From assembly GCA_016786665.1 (NCBI GenBank), contig JAEUVZ010000008.1, positions 1 through 64,000 on the forward strand: DNA of 64,000 bases, written 5' to 3'. How positions within the stretch are numbered: the first letter of the stretch is position 1; each line of letters starts with the position of its first letter. This document shows positions 8,410-15,987 of this stretch, piece after piece. Origin of the DNA: Flavipsychrobacter sp. (GTDB lineage Bacteria > Bacteroidota > Bacteroidia > Chitinophagales > Chitinophagaceae). The notes under the pieces were generated by a model that saw only the letters and a list, made by a program, of their open reading frames with translations, searched no databases and had not been told where the DNA came from. The position numbers were made by a program, and so were the translations under genes.

Positions 8410-9198
8410 TTACCAATCCCCTTTCAGTAATTTCCATCTGCCCAGCAGGTAATAAAATGCTATATATGCCAGCGATGCCGCCAGGTAGGAGCTATCGGAG
8501 GGCATATGCTTGGGCAGGGCCTCTTTCGCCGCCGGCGGAAAGGGGAACATCAGCAGTCCGGCGCTGCTTTCCATGGGGGTGAAAAACCCGAAGTTGCCAT
8601 AGTTAGGATTCAGGGAAATGCCCCATAGTATATTTTCCAGCGGGTATGCATACAGGATAAAAATAACAATAGCCAGCCCGGTCCTTTTCAGGAAGAAGGA
8701 AAGAGTGAGTGCTACGCCACAATAGTTGAGCAACAGTATGAAGAGGTAGAACAGCTTTTCTATATGCGTGCCCGCATCGCTGAGTGATGACCCGTTGAGC
8801 AGCCCGAATATAATGCCCGTAGCAAAGGTGAACAGGGTGACCACCATGCCCAGCACCAGTACCAGTAGCCACTTGGCATGGAAGAACTGGCTTCGCTGCC
8901 AGCCATCTATCACATTTTGCCGGTTGGTGCGGTACTGGTATTCGTTGGTAGTGAGTATGATCACCATCAGGGCTATGAGCCCGGCGAACGCTTTGGTCCA
9001 GTAGGTGGTATTGAGCCACACGCCGGAGAAGGTATAGTCGCTGTTCAGTATATTAATCCCCTTTCCGCCCAGCGTCAGCGTTTCGGTTGCAATAAGAATG
9101 TTGAACAGCAGTATGAACCCCAGGAACAGGGACGTAAGCACCCATACTGTGCGGTAGCGTTTTATTTTGAGCCATTCTATGGCGAGTAGTGCCTTCAT
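8410..9198 (-). CDS. ABC transporter permease (ABC-2 type)
   Basis: 262-residue inner-membrane protein with about six predicted helices, including VWVLTSLFLGFILLFNILI, LVLVLGMVVTLFTFATGII and LFILLLNYCGVALTLSFFL. The start LLAIEWLKIKRYRTVWVL is typical of ABC-2 permeases partnered with a separate single-domain ATPase. The ATPase gene lies 50 bp upstream on the same strand. The substrate is not predictable; relatives export peptides, lipids or antibiotics, or modify the envelope. Confidence 0.85.
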   Translation of the reverse strand: MKALLAIEWLKIKRYRTVWVLTSLFLGFILLFNILIATETLTLGGKGINILNSDYTFSGVWLNTTYWTKAFAGLIALMVIILTTNEYQYRTNRQNVIDGWQRSQFFHAKWLLVLVLGMVVTLFTFATGIIFGLLNGSSLSDAGTHIEKLFYLFILLLNYCGVALTLSFFLKRTGLAIVIFILYAYPLENILWGISLNPNYGNFGFFTPMESSAGLLMFPFPPAAKEALPKHMPSDSSYLAASLAYIAFYYLLGRWKLLKGDW

Positions 9199-9248
9199 TG
9201 TTTTGTGTTTTTGGGTGTGTGCAACGGAGCCGTGTGCCGGCGGCGTGG

Positions 9249-10130
9249 TTAGTTGGTGAGTTCTATGAATTTGCTTTCAAGGCTTTTCTTTTTTAGCAGC
9301 AGGTGCGAGAGCGTTATGCCCCGGCTACTGCAGTATTCATTCACCTGCGCCGGAGTAGCCGTGCCGGTAATCTGCAGCAGGCCATTGGCCGATTTTATTT
9401 TTATTCCCGGCATAGAGGCTATTGCCGCTTGCAGGGCCTGCATGTCGGCCGCCTTTATTTCTATCTCATCTTCGGCGCTCAGCACTTCGTCTACCGGTCC
9501 GCTCACCAGCAGGTCGCCTCTTTTCAGTATCGCCACATGGGTGCATACTTTTTCTACCTCATCCAGCAGGTGGCTGGCCATGATGATGGTGATGCCTTCC
9601 GCGTTTAGCTGGCGTATCATCTCGCGTATCTCGGCAATGCCTACGGGGTCCAGGCCGTTGGTGGGCTCGTCCAGCACCAGCACGCTGGGGTTGCCCAGCA
9701 GGGCTCCTGCAATAGCCAGCCGCTGCTTCATCCCCAGCGAGTAGGTTTGGAACTTGCTGTGCTTGCGCTCCAGCAGGCCCAGCTTTCCCAGTACGCGGTC
9801 GCGGTCATTGGCACCACGCTTTTTGATAGCCGCCGATATAGCCAGATTATCGTAGCCCGACATGTAGTGATAAAAGTTGGGTGTTTCCAGCAGCGAGCCT
9901 ATCTGCCGCCGCGCCTCATCGGGTGGTAGTCCGCCCAGCCAGGAGTAGCTGCCGTTGTTGGCTTGCAATACATTGAGCAGTATAGCCAGCAAGGTGGTCT
10001 TGCCGCTGCCGTTGGGCCCCAGCACGCCAAATACAGAGCCGGCCGGTACATCGAACGACACGTTCTTCAACGCTTGTATGGAGCCATACGACTTGGAGAT
10101 GTTACTGATGGAAAGGATATTGTTGGCCAT
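9249..10130 (-). CDS. ABC transporter ATP-binding protein
   Basis: 293 residues with Walker A GPNGSGKTT near residue 40, Q-loop around LLETPNFYHYMSGYDNL, signature YSLGMKQRLAIA, Walker B VLVLDEPTNGLDP and the H-loop MASH. The C-terminal 80 residues form the extra alpha/beta region seen in ABC-2 exporter ATPases. It energises the permease encoded immediately downstream. The 130-bp region before the start codon is occupied by an array of 7-bp repeats that could affect its promoter. Confidence 0.95.
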   Translation of the reverse strand: MANNILSISNISKSYGSIQALKNVSFDVPAGSVFGVLGPNGSGKTTLLAILLNVLQANNGSYSWLGGLPPDEARRQIGSLLETPNFYHYMSGYDNLAISAAIKKRGANDRDRVLGKLGLLERKHSKFQTYSLGMKQRLAIAGALLGNPSVLVLDEPTNGLDPVGIAEIREMIRQLNAEGITIIMASHLLDEVEKVCTHVAILKRGDLLVSGPVDEVLSAEDEIEIKAADMQALQAAIASMPGIKIKSANGLLQITGTATPAQVNEYCSSRGITLSHLLLKKKSLESKFIELTN

Positions 10131-10132
10131 GG

Positions 10133-10255
10133 AGTTAGTAGATGAGTAGTTAGTAGATGAGTAGTTAGTAGTTAGTAGTTAGTAGAGAGTAATTAGTAAT
10201 TAGTAGTTAGTAGTTAGTAGTTAGTAGTTAGTAGAGAGTTGTTAGTCGTTAATAG
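10133..10255. repeat. 7-bp tandem repeat array (GTTAGTA)n
   Basis: About 120 bp made of GTTAGTA units, starting with two longer GTTAGTAGATGA variants and interrupted by GAGAGT and AATTAGT variants. It fills almost the whole gap between the dehydrogenase stop (10262) and the ABC ATPase start (10130), so on the minus strand it lies immediately upstream of the ATPase gene. The unit length is not a multiple of three and no reading frame runs through it. Confidence 0.93.
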
Positions 10256-10261
10256 AAAACA

Positions 10262-11083
10262 TTATTTTACGAAGAGGTCTTTCTGGAGTTTTGCACCCGG
10301 GGTTACGGCATATTGCTCCAGGTTGCTAATGCCCGCCTTTGTGAGTACCTCTTCGTCCAGGAAGGTGTTGCCGGTACATTCTTTCGCGGGCTGTCGGACA
10401 ATCCAGCTAACGCAATCGGCAATTATTTCGGGTTTGCGGCTTTTCTGTACCAGGGCGTCGCCACCCAGCAGGTTCTTCACCGCTGCCGTAGCTATGGTAG
10501 TGGCCGGCCACAGAGCGTTGGCGGCTATGCCCGCGCCTTTGAATTCGCCGGCCCAGCCCATTGCCATCATGCTCATGTTGAACTTGGTAATAGAGTAAGC
10601 TACGGAAAAGGCGAACCACTTGGGGTCCATATCCAGTGGAGGGGAGAGGGTAATAATATGTGGATTGGGTGCCTGCTTCAGGTAGGGTAGGCAGTGCTGT
10701 GTTACCAGGAAGGTGCCCCTTACGTTAATGTCGTGCATCAGGTCAAACCGTTTGGCTTCGGTCTGTTCGGTTTTGCCTAGGTATATCGCCGATGCATTAT
10801 TGATAACACCGTCTATACCGCCAAAGGCAGCTATGGTTTGCTGCACGGCGTTCTTTACCTGCTCTTCGTCGCGTATGTCGCATTGTACCGCCAGGGCCTT
10901 TCCTCCCGCTTCCACTACTTCTGCGGCGGTGGTGTGTATGGTGCCGCCCAGCCGCGGGTCTTCTGTTACTGACTTGGCCACTATGGCGATGTTGGCTCCC
11001 TCTTTAGCCAGTCCCAGCGCTATGGCTTTACCAATTCCCCGGCTGGCCCCGGTGATAAAAAACGTTTTTCCCTGCAACTGCAT
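10262..11083 (-). CDS. Short-chain dehydrogenase/reductase, HSDL2-like
   Basis: 273 residues of the SDR fold. The N-terminal nucleotide-binding motif is FITGASRGIGKAIALGLA, followed by an adenine-pocket region CDIRDEEQ, the NNAS strand motif and the catalytic Tyr-x3-Lys in AYSITKFNMS. The long insertion TEDPRLGGTIHTTAAEV and the segment LSPPLDMDPKWF are typical of the hydroxysteroid-dehydrogenase-like-2 branch, which lacks a known bacterial substrate. A soluble NAD(P)-dependent oxidoreductase, perhaps acting on lipid or acyl compounds; the substrate is inference. Confidence 0.9.
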   Translation of the reverse strand: MQLQGKTFFITGASRGIGKAIALGLAKEGANIAIVAKSVTEDPRLGGTIHTTAAEVVEAGGKALAVQCDIRDEEQVKNAVQQTIAAFGGIDGVINNASAIYLGKTEQTEAKRFDLMHDINVRGTFLVTQHCLPYLKQAPNPHIITLSPPLDMDPKWFAFSVAYSITKFNMSMMAMGWAGEFKGAGIAANALWPATTIATAAVKNLLGGDALVQKSRKPEIIADCVSWIVRQPAKECTGNTFLDEEVLTKAGISNLEQYAVTPGAKLQKDLFVK

Positions 11084-11126
11084 ATCTGTATATCGGTTAA
11101 TGAAATAAAAAGTTACACCTTTTTAT

Positions 11127-11609
11127 TTAACCATTCACCATAGCGAAGTGCATCGGGTCTTTCCGGCCTATCCAGTTCTGCCCGCAGAAGATACCATTAT
11201 TCACCATTACCTGTATCAATTCTTCGCTCCAGCGGCCTATGGAGCCATTGGGATTCTCCAGGCTGTTGAGGTCTATAGCGGCGCCCCAGGCGTGTACGGA
11301 AAGGATAGACCGGCTGCCCTTTATGTTGCGGAGCTTAAAGCAGCCGTCAAAAGTTCGTATCTCGTGGTACAGGTTGTAGAGTACCAGGTCTTTCATCGCG
11401 CTTTCCAGCATGGGCCGGAAGTGTTTGTGTATGAGTATCTCGCGCCTGGGGAACCATGGGAATCGTTCCCGGACGTCCCAGGTAGTAATCCATTTATTCT
11501 CCCAGCCAGGTTCCCGGGGGTCGCCGTAGCGGGTGTATAATAGTAGCTGTGCCGGCCCGGAGAACTCTATGGGGAGCTCTAGTTTGTTTTTCATCTTCTT
11601 ATTCTTCAT
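11127..11609 (-). CDS. M15-type peptidase-like protein (D-Ala-D-Ala carboxypeptidase/endolysin fold)
   Basis: 160 residues. The segment SVHAWGAAIDLNS holds the His and Asp zinc ligands of the peptidase M15 family and DPMHFAM supplies the last His, the M15C arrangement used by L-alanyl-D-glutamate and D,D-peptidases. No signal peptide or membrane segment is visible, which is more like phage endolysins or cytoplasmic peptidases than VanY. A second ATG five codons downstream is an equally possible start. There are no phage genes nearby, so it is probably a domesticated cell-wall peptidase. Confidence 0.78.
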   Translation of the reverse strand: MKNKKMKNKLELPIEFSGPAQLLLYTRYGDPREPGWENKWITTWDVRERFPWFPRREILIHKHFRPMLESAMKDLVLYNLYHEIRTFDGCFKLRNIKGSRSILSVHAWGAAIDLNSLENPNGSIGRWSEELIQVMVNNGIFCGQNWIGRKDPMHFAMVNG

Positions 11610-11664
11610 GTATAGATAGCTGGCATAATGATGGGTATAAAAGAATCGTTCCAGCCAACGAAAA

Positions 11665-11685
11665 GAGGCTGCACCAGGCAGCCTC
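11665..11685 (-). terminator. Intrinsic terminator after yceI
   Basis: 8-bp stem GAGGCTGC/GCAGCCTC with a 5-base loop; on the minus strand it is followed by TTTTC. It closes the marR-yceI operon. Confidence 0.75.
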
Positions 11686-11713
11686 CGTTATCGAAATTTC
11701 TGTTAATTTATAC

Positions 11714-12241
11714 TTATGCTTTGGTAAACTCTACGGTAGCTATCAGCTTCACGTCGTCGCCTACCACCAGGCCTCCGGCTTCGGTAACGGCGCTCCAGTG
11801 CAGGCCGTATTCTTTGCGGTTTATTTTGCCCTCTATGGTAAAGCCTACGCGGGTCATGCCCCAGGGGTCTACTACCAGGCCGCCATACTCTACATCCAGC
11901 ACTACGTCTTTGCTTTCGCCGCGGATGGTGAGCTTGCCATGCAGCTTGTATTCTTCATCGGAAACCTTTTCCAGGCGGGAGCCTTCAAAGGTTATCTGCG
12001 GGTGCGTTTCCGCGTCAAAGAAGTCGGCCGATTTCAGGTGGCCATCGCGTTGTTCATTCTTGGTGCTGATAGAATTTACATCGGCGGTAAAGTGAATTTT
12101 CGCTGTGGAGAAATCATCGCCTTCTGTTTCTACCGTAGCGGCAAACGACTCGAAGTGGCCGGTTACGTTGCTGATCATCATGTGCCGCACCTTAAACTGA
12201 ATCTCGGAGTGGGCGGTGTCTAAATTCCATGTAGTTGCCAT
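11714..12241 (-). CDS. YceI family protein
   Basis: 175 residues, start MATTWNLDTAHSEIQFKVRH, then VTGHFESFAA, FTADVNSIST and EGKINRKEYGL, the recurrent strands of the YceI lipocalin-like barrel that binds polyisoprenoid chains. There is no signal peptide, so this is the cytoplasmic form common in Bacteroidota rather than the periplasmic E. coli type. It is 12 bp downstream of the MarR regulator gene and almost certainly under its control. Confidence 0.94.
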   Translation of the reverse strand: MATTWNLDTAHSEIQFKVRHMMISNVTGHFESFAATVETEGDDFSTAKIHFTADVNSISTKNEQRDGHLKSADFFDAETHPQITFEGSRLEKVSDEEYKLHGKLTIRGESKDVVLDVEYGGLVVDPWGMTRVGFTIEGKINRKEYGLHWSAVTEAGGLVVGDDVKLIATVEFTKA

Positions 12242-12253
12242 AATTGCTTTATT

Positions 12254-12718
12254 TTATTTTTGGTTATCAGATGCACGTAGTTTTTCCAGCAGTTCGTTGA
12301 GCACGGCGGCTTCCTCGTTGGTGATGCCTATAATTTTCCGGCCAATATCTTCCATAATGGCGGAGGCCTCAGCCAACTGTTTGATACCCTTGTCGGTAAG
12401 TGATATCAGTGTTTCGCGCTTGTCTTCTTTAGATGTTGTCCTTTTTACCCATTTCTTGTCTACCAGCCGGTCGATAATGCGGGGTACGTTCGAACTTTTT
12501 TCTATCATGCGCGAGCCGATGTCTTTTACGCACATTTCTTCAGGGTGCTTTCCCTTTAGTATGCGCATTACGTTGAACTGCTCAGATGTTAAACCCAGTT
12601 CCTTCATGGAACTGCTGAAATTGGACTTCAGCCAGTAGGCCGTGTACATGATGTTAAGTGAGGCCTTGTGCCCCTCGTCCCTGAATTTGTTGCTTTTTAT
12701 GGCTTCTTCCAGTTTCAT
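12254..12718 (-). CDS. MarR family transcriptional regulator
   Basis: 154 residues with the MarR winged-helix core: LTSEQFNVMRILKGK, the recognition segment IEKSSNVPRIIDRLVDKK, and the wing TTSKEDKRETLISLTDKG. Such proteins are dimeric repressors released by small ligands or oxidants. It is the first gene of a two-gene operon with yceI. A perfect 12-bp palindrome overlapping its predicted promoter, eleven bases before the start codon, is a good candidate for autorepression. Confidence 0.94.
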   Translation of the reverse strand: MKLEEAIKSNKFRDEGHKASLNIMYTAYWLKSNFSSSMKELGLTSEQFNVMRILKGKHPEEMCVKDIGSRMIEKSSNVPRIIDRLVDKKWVKRTTSKEDKRETLISLTDKGIKQLAEASAIMEDIGRKIIGITNEEAAVLNELLEKLRASDNQK

Positions 12719-12722
12719 TGTG

Positions 12723-12741
12723 CAAATATATGTACGTACAT
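12723..12741 (-). promoter_or_regulatory. marR promoter -7 box and palindromic operator
   Basis: On the minus strand TATATTTG (12730-12723) matches the TAnnTTTG -7 box. The perfect palindrome ATGTACGTACAT (12730-12741) abuts it on the upstream side, where a bound dimer would block RNA polymerase. The -7 box ends four bases before the marR ATG at 12718, so the mRNA would be leaderless or nearly so. No clear -33 box. Confidence 0.65.
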
Positions 12742-12974
12742 GGAATGAGAAAATTATTTTCTCTTATGGCAATATAGCTTTATGGTTTAGAATATAAAAG
12801 TGAAATAACGAAAGTCAGTACCAGGCCCCTGACGACAAACTGATTTAAATCCTTCTATACATAGTTAAAAATATTATTTACCCACAAATGCCGTGCGTTT
12901 ACCCCATTTATGGGCAGGCCACTTATTAGATTTTGTTGCTTTGCACTTTACACCAAGCAGGCAATTGCATTATT

Positions 12975-15332
12975 ATGATACGGAAACTACACCTACACAA
13001 AGCAGCGCTGGCCATTATCGCCGCTGCCGCGTTTTCATCCACCGATGCACAATCACTGCCGGATCACTGGCAATTGATAGATGGCGGGAGGCAACTGGCC
13101 ATGGGTAAGCAGGGGCTCGGCGGCTTTTACGATTCAGCTACCATCAGGAATGTGTACCTGAACTTCTCCCAGGCCAACTACTGGCAGCAGATGCAGCAGA
13201 ATTACCAAAGCCATACCGAGATACCCGCCACTATGATTGTGGACAACGTAACCTACGACAGCGTGGGCGTACGCTTTAAAGGCAATACCTCGTATACCAA
13301 CCAACTGGTGCAGAACTCGCAGAAGAAATCGTTCGCTATCTCTACCGACTACGTACACGCATCGCAGGACATTATGGGCTATAATACGCTCAACTTCAAC
13401 AACGCCTTTGAGGACCGTTCGTTTCTCCGCGAGGTGTTTTACCTGCGGCAGATACAGCGGCACATACCGGTGGCGCAGGCCAACTTCGTGCACCTGTACA
13501 TAAATAATGGTGACTGGGGCATATACCCGAACGTGCAGCAACTGAACAAAGACTATTTGGAAGAGTGGTACCTGAGCAACGATGGGGCCCACTGGCGCGC
13601 CCACGTAACCGGGCAGATGGGCGGACAGTGGGGCGACGGCACCGCGGGCCTTAACTACCTGGGCACGAACGTGACCAGCTACCAGCAGCGATACACGCTG
13701 AAGTCGAGCGATGTGGCTAACCACTGGAACTACCTGGTGACACTGTGCGACAAACTGAACAACACTACCACCGCCAACCTGCCAACCATACTGCCTGATT
13801 ACCTGGATATAGACAGGACACTTTGGTTCCTGGCATCGGAGATAGCCTTCTCTGACGACGATAGTTATATATATAAGGGGAAGATGGACTACTACGTGTA
13901 CTACGAGCCGGAAACCGGGCGGATGGTACCGCACGAGTTTGACGGCAACTCCAGCTTCTACACGCAAGGGGTGAACTGGGGCCCCTTCTACCACGAAACA
14001 AATGTGAACTACCCGCTGCTGAACAAACTACTGGCGGTGCCCGAGTGGCGGCAGCGCTACCTGGCACATATGCGCACCATCATAACCGAAGAACTGGATA
14101 CCGCCGCCTGCAACGCTATGATCAATAACTACAAGCTGATGATAGACGGACTGGTTAATTCAGACCCTAAAAAACTGTATAGCTACAACGCCTTTGTGAA
14201 CGAGATGAACGTGCTGAAGAACTTTGTAGTGAATCACCGTAATGTACTGCTGGGCAATGCCGAGGTGCAGGAGACAGCGCCGTCTATACAAAACGCCCTT
14301 TATCACAACTCAGCTCAGCAGGCATGGGTAGTGCCGCAGCCGGGCGAAAACGCGCACATCACCAGCAAAGTATCTTCCACCAACGGTATCTACCAGGTGA
14401 AGCTGTACTACGCTACCGGGCTGGTGGGCAACTTTACCCCGGTGCTGATGTACGACGACGGGGCGCACAACGACAGCGCTTCCGGTGATAGTATTTATGG
14501 CGCTACTATCCCGGGGCAGAACGCAGGAACGTGGGTGCGCTTCTATATAGAAGCCGCTGCGGGCAACACGGCCCACTCCCTCAGCTACCTGCCCGTTGGC
14601 GCGGAGCATGATGTGTATGTATACAACGTGCCTCCGGCGGCCGCATCGGATACCTCCGTAGTGATCAACGAAGTGATGGCCAGCAACGTAGCCAGCTATA
14701 CCGACGATGCGGGTGAATTTGACGACTGGATAGAGCTGTATAACAAAACGAACGTACCGGTAAACATTGGCGGCTTTTACCTGACAGATAACTTCGCCAA
14801 CCTGGATAAGTGGCAGATACCCGCGGGTACTACCATACCCGCTAATGGCTACCTGATATTCTGGGCCGATGAAGACAGCTCGCAGGGTGCGAACCATACC
14901 AACTTTAAGCTGAGCGCATCGGCGGAATTCCTGTACCTGCTGAATGCGAACCAGGAACTGGCGGACAGCGTGAGCTGGGGGCAGCAAACGGCTGATATGG
15001 GATATGCACGCGTGCCGAACGGTACCGGCAACTTTGTGATACAAGCGCCTACCTTCGGCTTCAACAACCAGAATACAGCGGTGGAGCAGCTGGCTAACGG
15101 GGAGAACGAAGCTTCGTTATCGCTGTACCCCAACCCGGCGGCCACCACGGTAACCATACTGATACCCCATGTGGGCAAAGGGGAACAACTGGTAGTGACC
15201 AATGCCCTGGGCCAGGTGGTGTACCAGCAACCGGCGGCAATAAATAATACAATAGATATATCTGCATTAGGCAGCGGCATGTATGTAGTGAAGCATGGCC
15301 GCCATGCCATAAAGCTGCTGGTGCAGCATTGA
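12975..15332 (+). CDS. T9SS-exported CotH-like protein with lamin-tail domain
   Basis: 785 residues. An N-terminal signal peptide (residues 1-26) is followed by a CotH-type region: VGVRFKGNTSY, GYNTLNFNNAFEDRSFLRE, FVHLYINNGDWGIYPNVQ and HEFDGNSSFY. CotH proteins have an atypical kinase fold and phosphorylate spore-coat proteins in Bacillus; many others are uncharacterised. Residues ~555-720 form a lamin-tail domain (VINEVMASN, DWIELYNKT). The last 80 residues, SLYPNPAATTVTI to HAIKLLVQH, are a type A T9SS sorting domain, so the protein should be exported across the outer membrane. I chose the ATG at 12975 because it begins the signal peptide; an in-frame ATG 14 codons earlier does not. A terminator follows. 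Confidence 0.9.
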   Translation: MIRKLHLHKAALAIIAAAAFSSTDAQSLPDHWQLIDGGRQLAMGKQGLGGFYDSATIRNVYLNFSQANYWQQMQQNYQSHTEIPATMIVDNVTYDSVGVRFKGNTSYTNQLVQNSQKKSFAISTDYVHASQDIMGYNTLNFNNAFEDRSFLREVFYLRQIQRHIPVAQANFVHLYINNGDWGIYPNVQQLNKDYLEEWYLSNDGAHWRAHVTGQMGGQWGDGTAGLNYLGTNVTSYQQRYTLKSSDVANHWNYLVTLCDKLNNTTTANLPTILPDYLDIDRTLWFLASEIAFSDDDSYIYKGKMDYYVYYEPETGRMVPHEFDGNSSFYTQGVNWGPFYHETNVNYPLLNKLLAVPEWRQRYLAHMRTIITEELDTAACNAMINNYKLMIDGLVNSDPKKLYSYNAFVNEMNVLKNFVVNHRNVLLGNAEVQETAPSIQNALYHNSAQQAWVVPQPGENAHITSKVSSTNGIYQVKLYYATGLVGNFTPVLMYDDGAHNDSASGDSIYGATIPGQNAGTWVRFYIEAAAGNTAHSLSYLPVGAEHDVYVYNVPPAAASDTSVVINEVMASNVASYTDDAGEFDDWIELYNKTNVPVNIGGFYLTDNFANLDKWQIPAGTTIPANGYLIFWADEDSSQGANHTNFKLSASAEFLYLLNANQELADSVSWGQQTADMGYARVPNGTGNFVIQAPTFGFNNQNTAVEQLANGENEASLSLYPNPAATTVTILIPHVGKGEQLVVTNALGQVVYQQPAAINNTIDISALGSGMYVVKHGRHAIKLLVQH

Positions 15333-15370
15333 TAAACGATACTGAAGAGGGTAGTTTTGCAAAGTGAACG

Positions 15371-15400
15371 GCCGGGGCTATCAGCCCCGGTTTGTTTTTT
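15371..15400 (+). terminator. Intrinsic terminator after the CotH-like gene
   Basis: 8-bp stem CCGGGGCT/AGCCCCGG with a 3-base loop, followed by TTTGTTTTTT. It lies directly before the end of the convergent acetyltransferase gene. Confidence 0.9.
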
Positions 15401-15410
15401 AGCGCAACCC

Positions 15411-15845
15411 TTACCGTAGCTTTTTCAGGTAGTGGAAGCCCCGGCCTATAAAGCCCTCGCGGTAATAGAACCGGTGCGCGCTGAAGTTCTCTATGTAAGC
15501 ATCCAGCATCAGGGTACTGCACCCGTTGGCGCGGGCTTCGGCTTCCAGCCAATCAATAAACAACTTCCCCAACCCCCGGGAGCGGTGGCTTTCCGCTACC
15601 ACAAAGTTGTCGATTTCCAGGTATTTTCCGCAATACAGCTTGGCGCCTATCCAATAACCGGATACGCCCACGCAGGTATCGCCCTCGTAGGCGGCCACCT
15701 GGTAGTAGTTGTGCGGTACCATCTGCTGCAGCAGGCGGCTGTATTCATCGGCTGTGAGCGCGGGTGTAAGCATGGTAATAAGACTATAATAGGGGAGCAT
15801 ACCCGCTACCGTTGTCTCTTTCTGGAAACGTATGTGTGAATGCAT
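15411..15845 (-). CDS. GNAT family N-acetyltransferase
   Basis: 144 residues. The acetyl-CoA binding motif A is visible as IDNFVVAESHRSRGLGKLFI, with the Q/R-x-x-G-x-G/A signature SRGLGK, and motif B as LDAYIENFSAHRFYYREGF, with the Tyr-rich end typical of GNAT enzymes. The upstream part SGYWIGAKLYCGKYLEI forms the central strands. A cytoplasmic enzyme transferring an acetyl group to an amine; the acceptor cannot be predicted. It is convergent with the CotH-like gene and divergent from the siderophore receptor. Confidence 0.92.
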   Translation of the reverse strand: MHSHIRFQKETTVAGMLPYYSLITMLTPALTADEYSRLLQQMVPHNYYQVAAYEGDTCVGVSGYWIGAKLYCGKYLEIDNFVVAESHRSRGLGKLFIDWLEAEARANGCSTLMLDAYIENFSAHRFYYREGFIGRGFHYLKKLR

Positions 15846-15987
15846 GTTGTATTAATTGCCCGTTAATGGCCGAGAAATTACGACAAAAAATATTCCCGCT
15901 TATGAAAGCCTCATTTCCCGATTTGTGAAGTACCCGCGACAGCAAGCGTTCTAAATTGCGGCGCTAAATCAAAAAAATATCAGAACA

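Noticed and set aside
10133-10255. CRISPR array
   Set aside because: Units are 7 bp and contiguous, with no spacers and no cas genes in the window.
11127-11609. Prophage endolysin
   Set aside because: No holin, structural or integrase genes are nearby; an isolated M15-type peptidase is better treated as a chromosomal enzyme.
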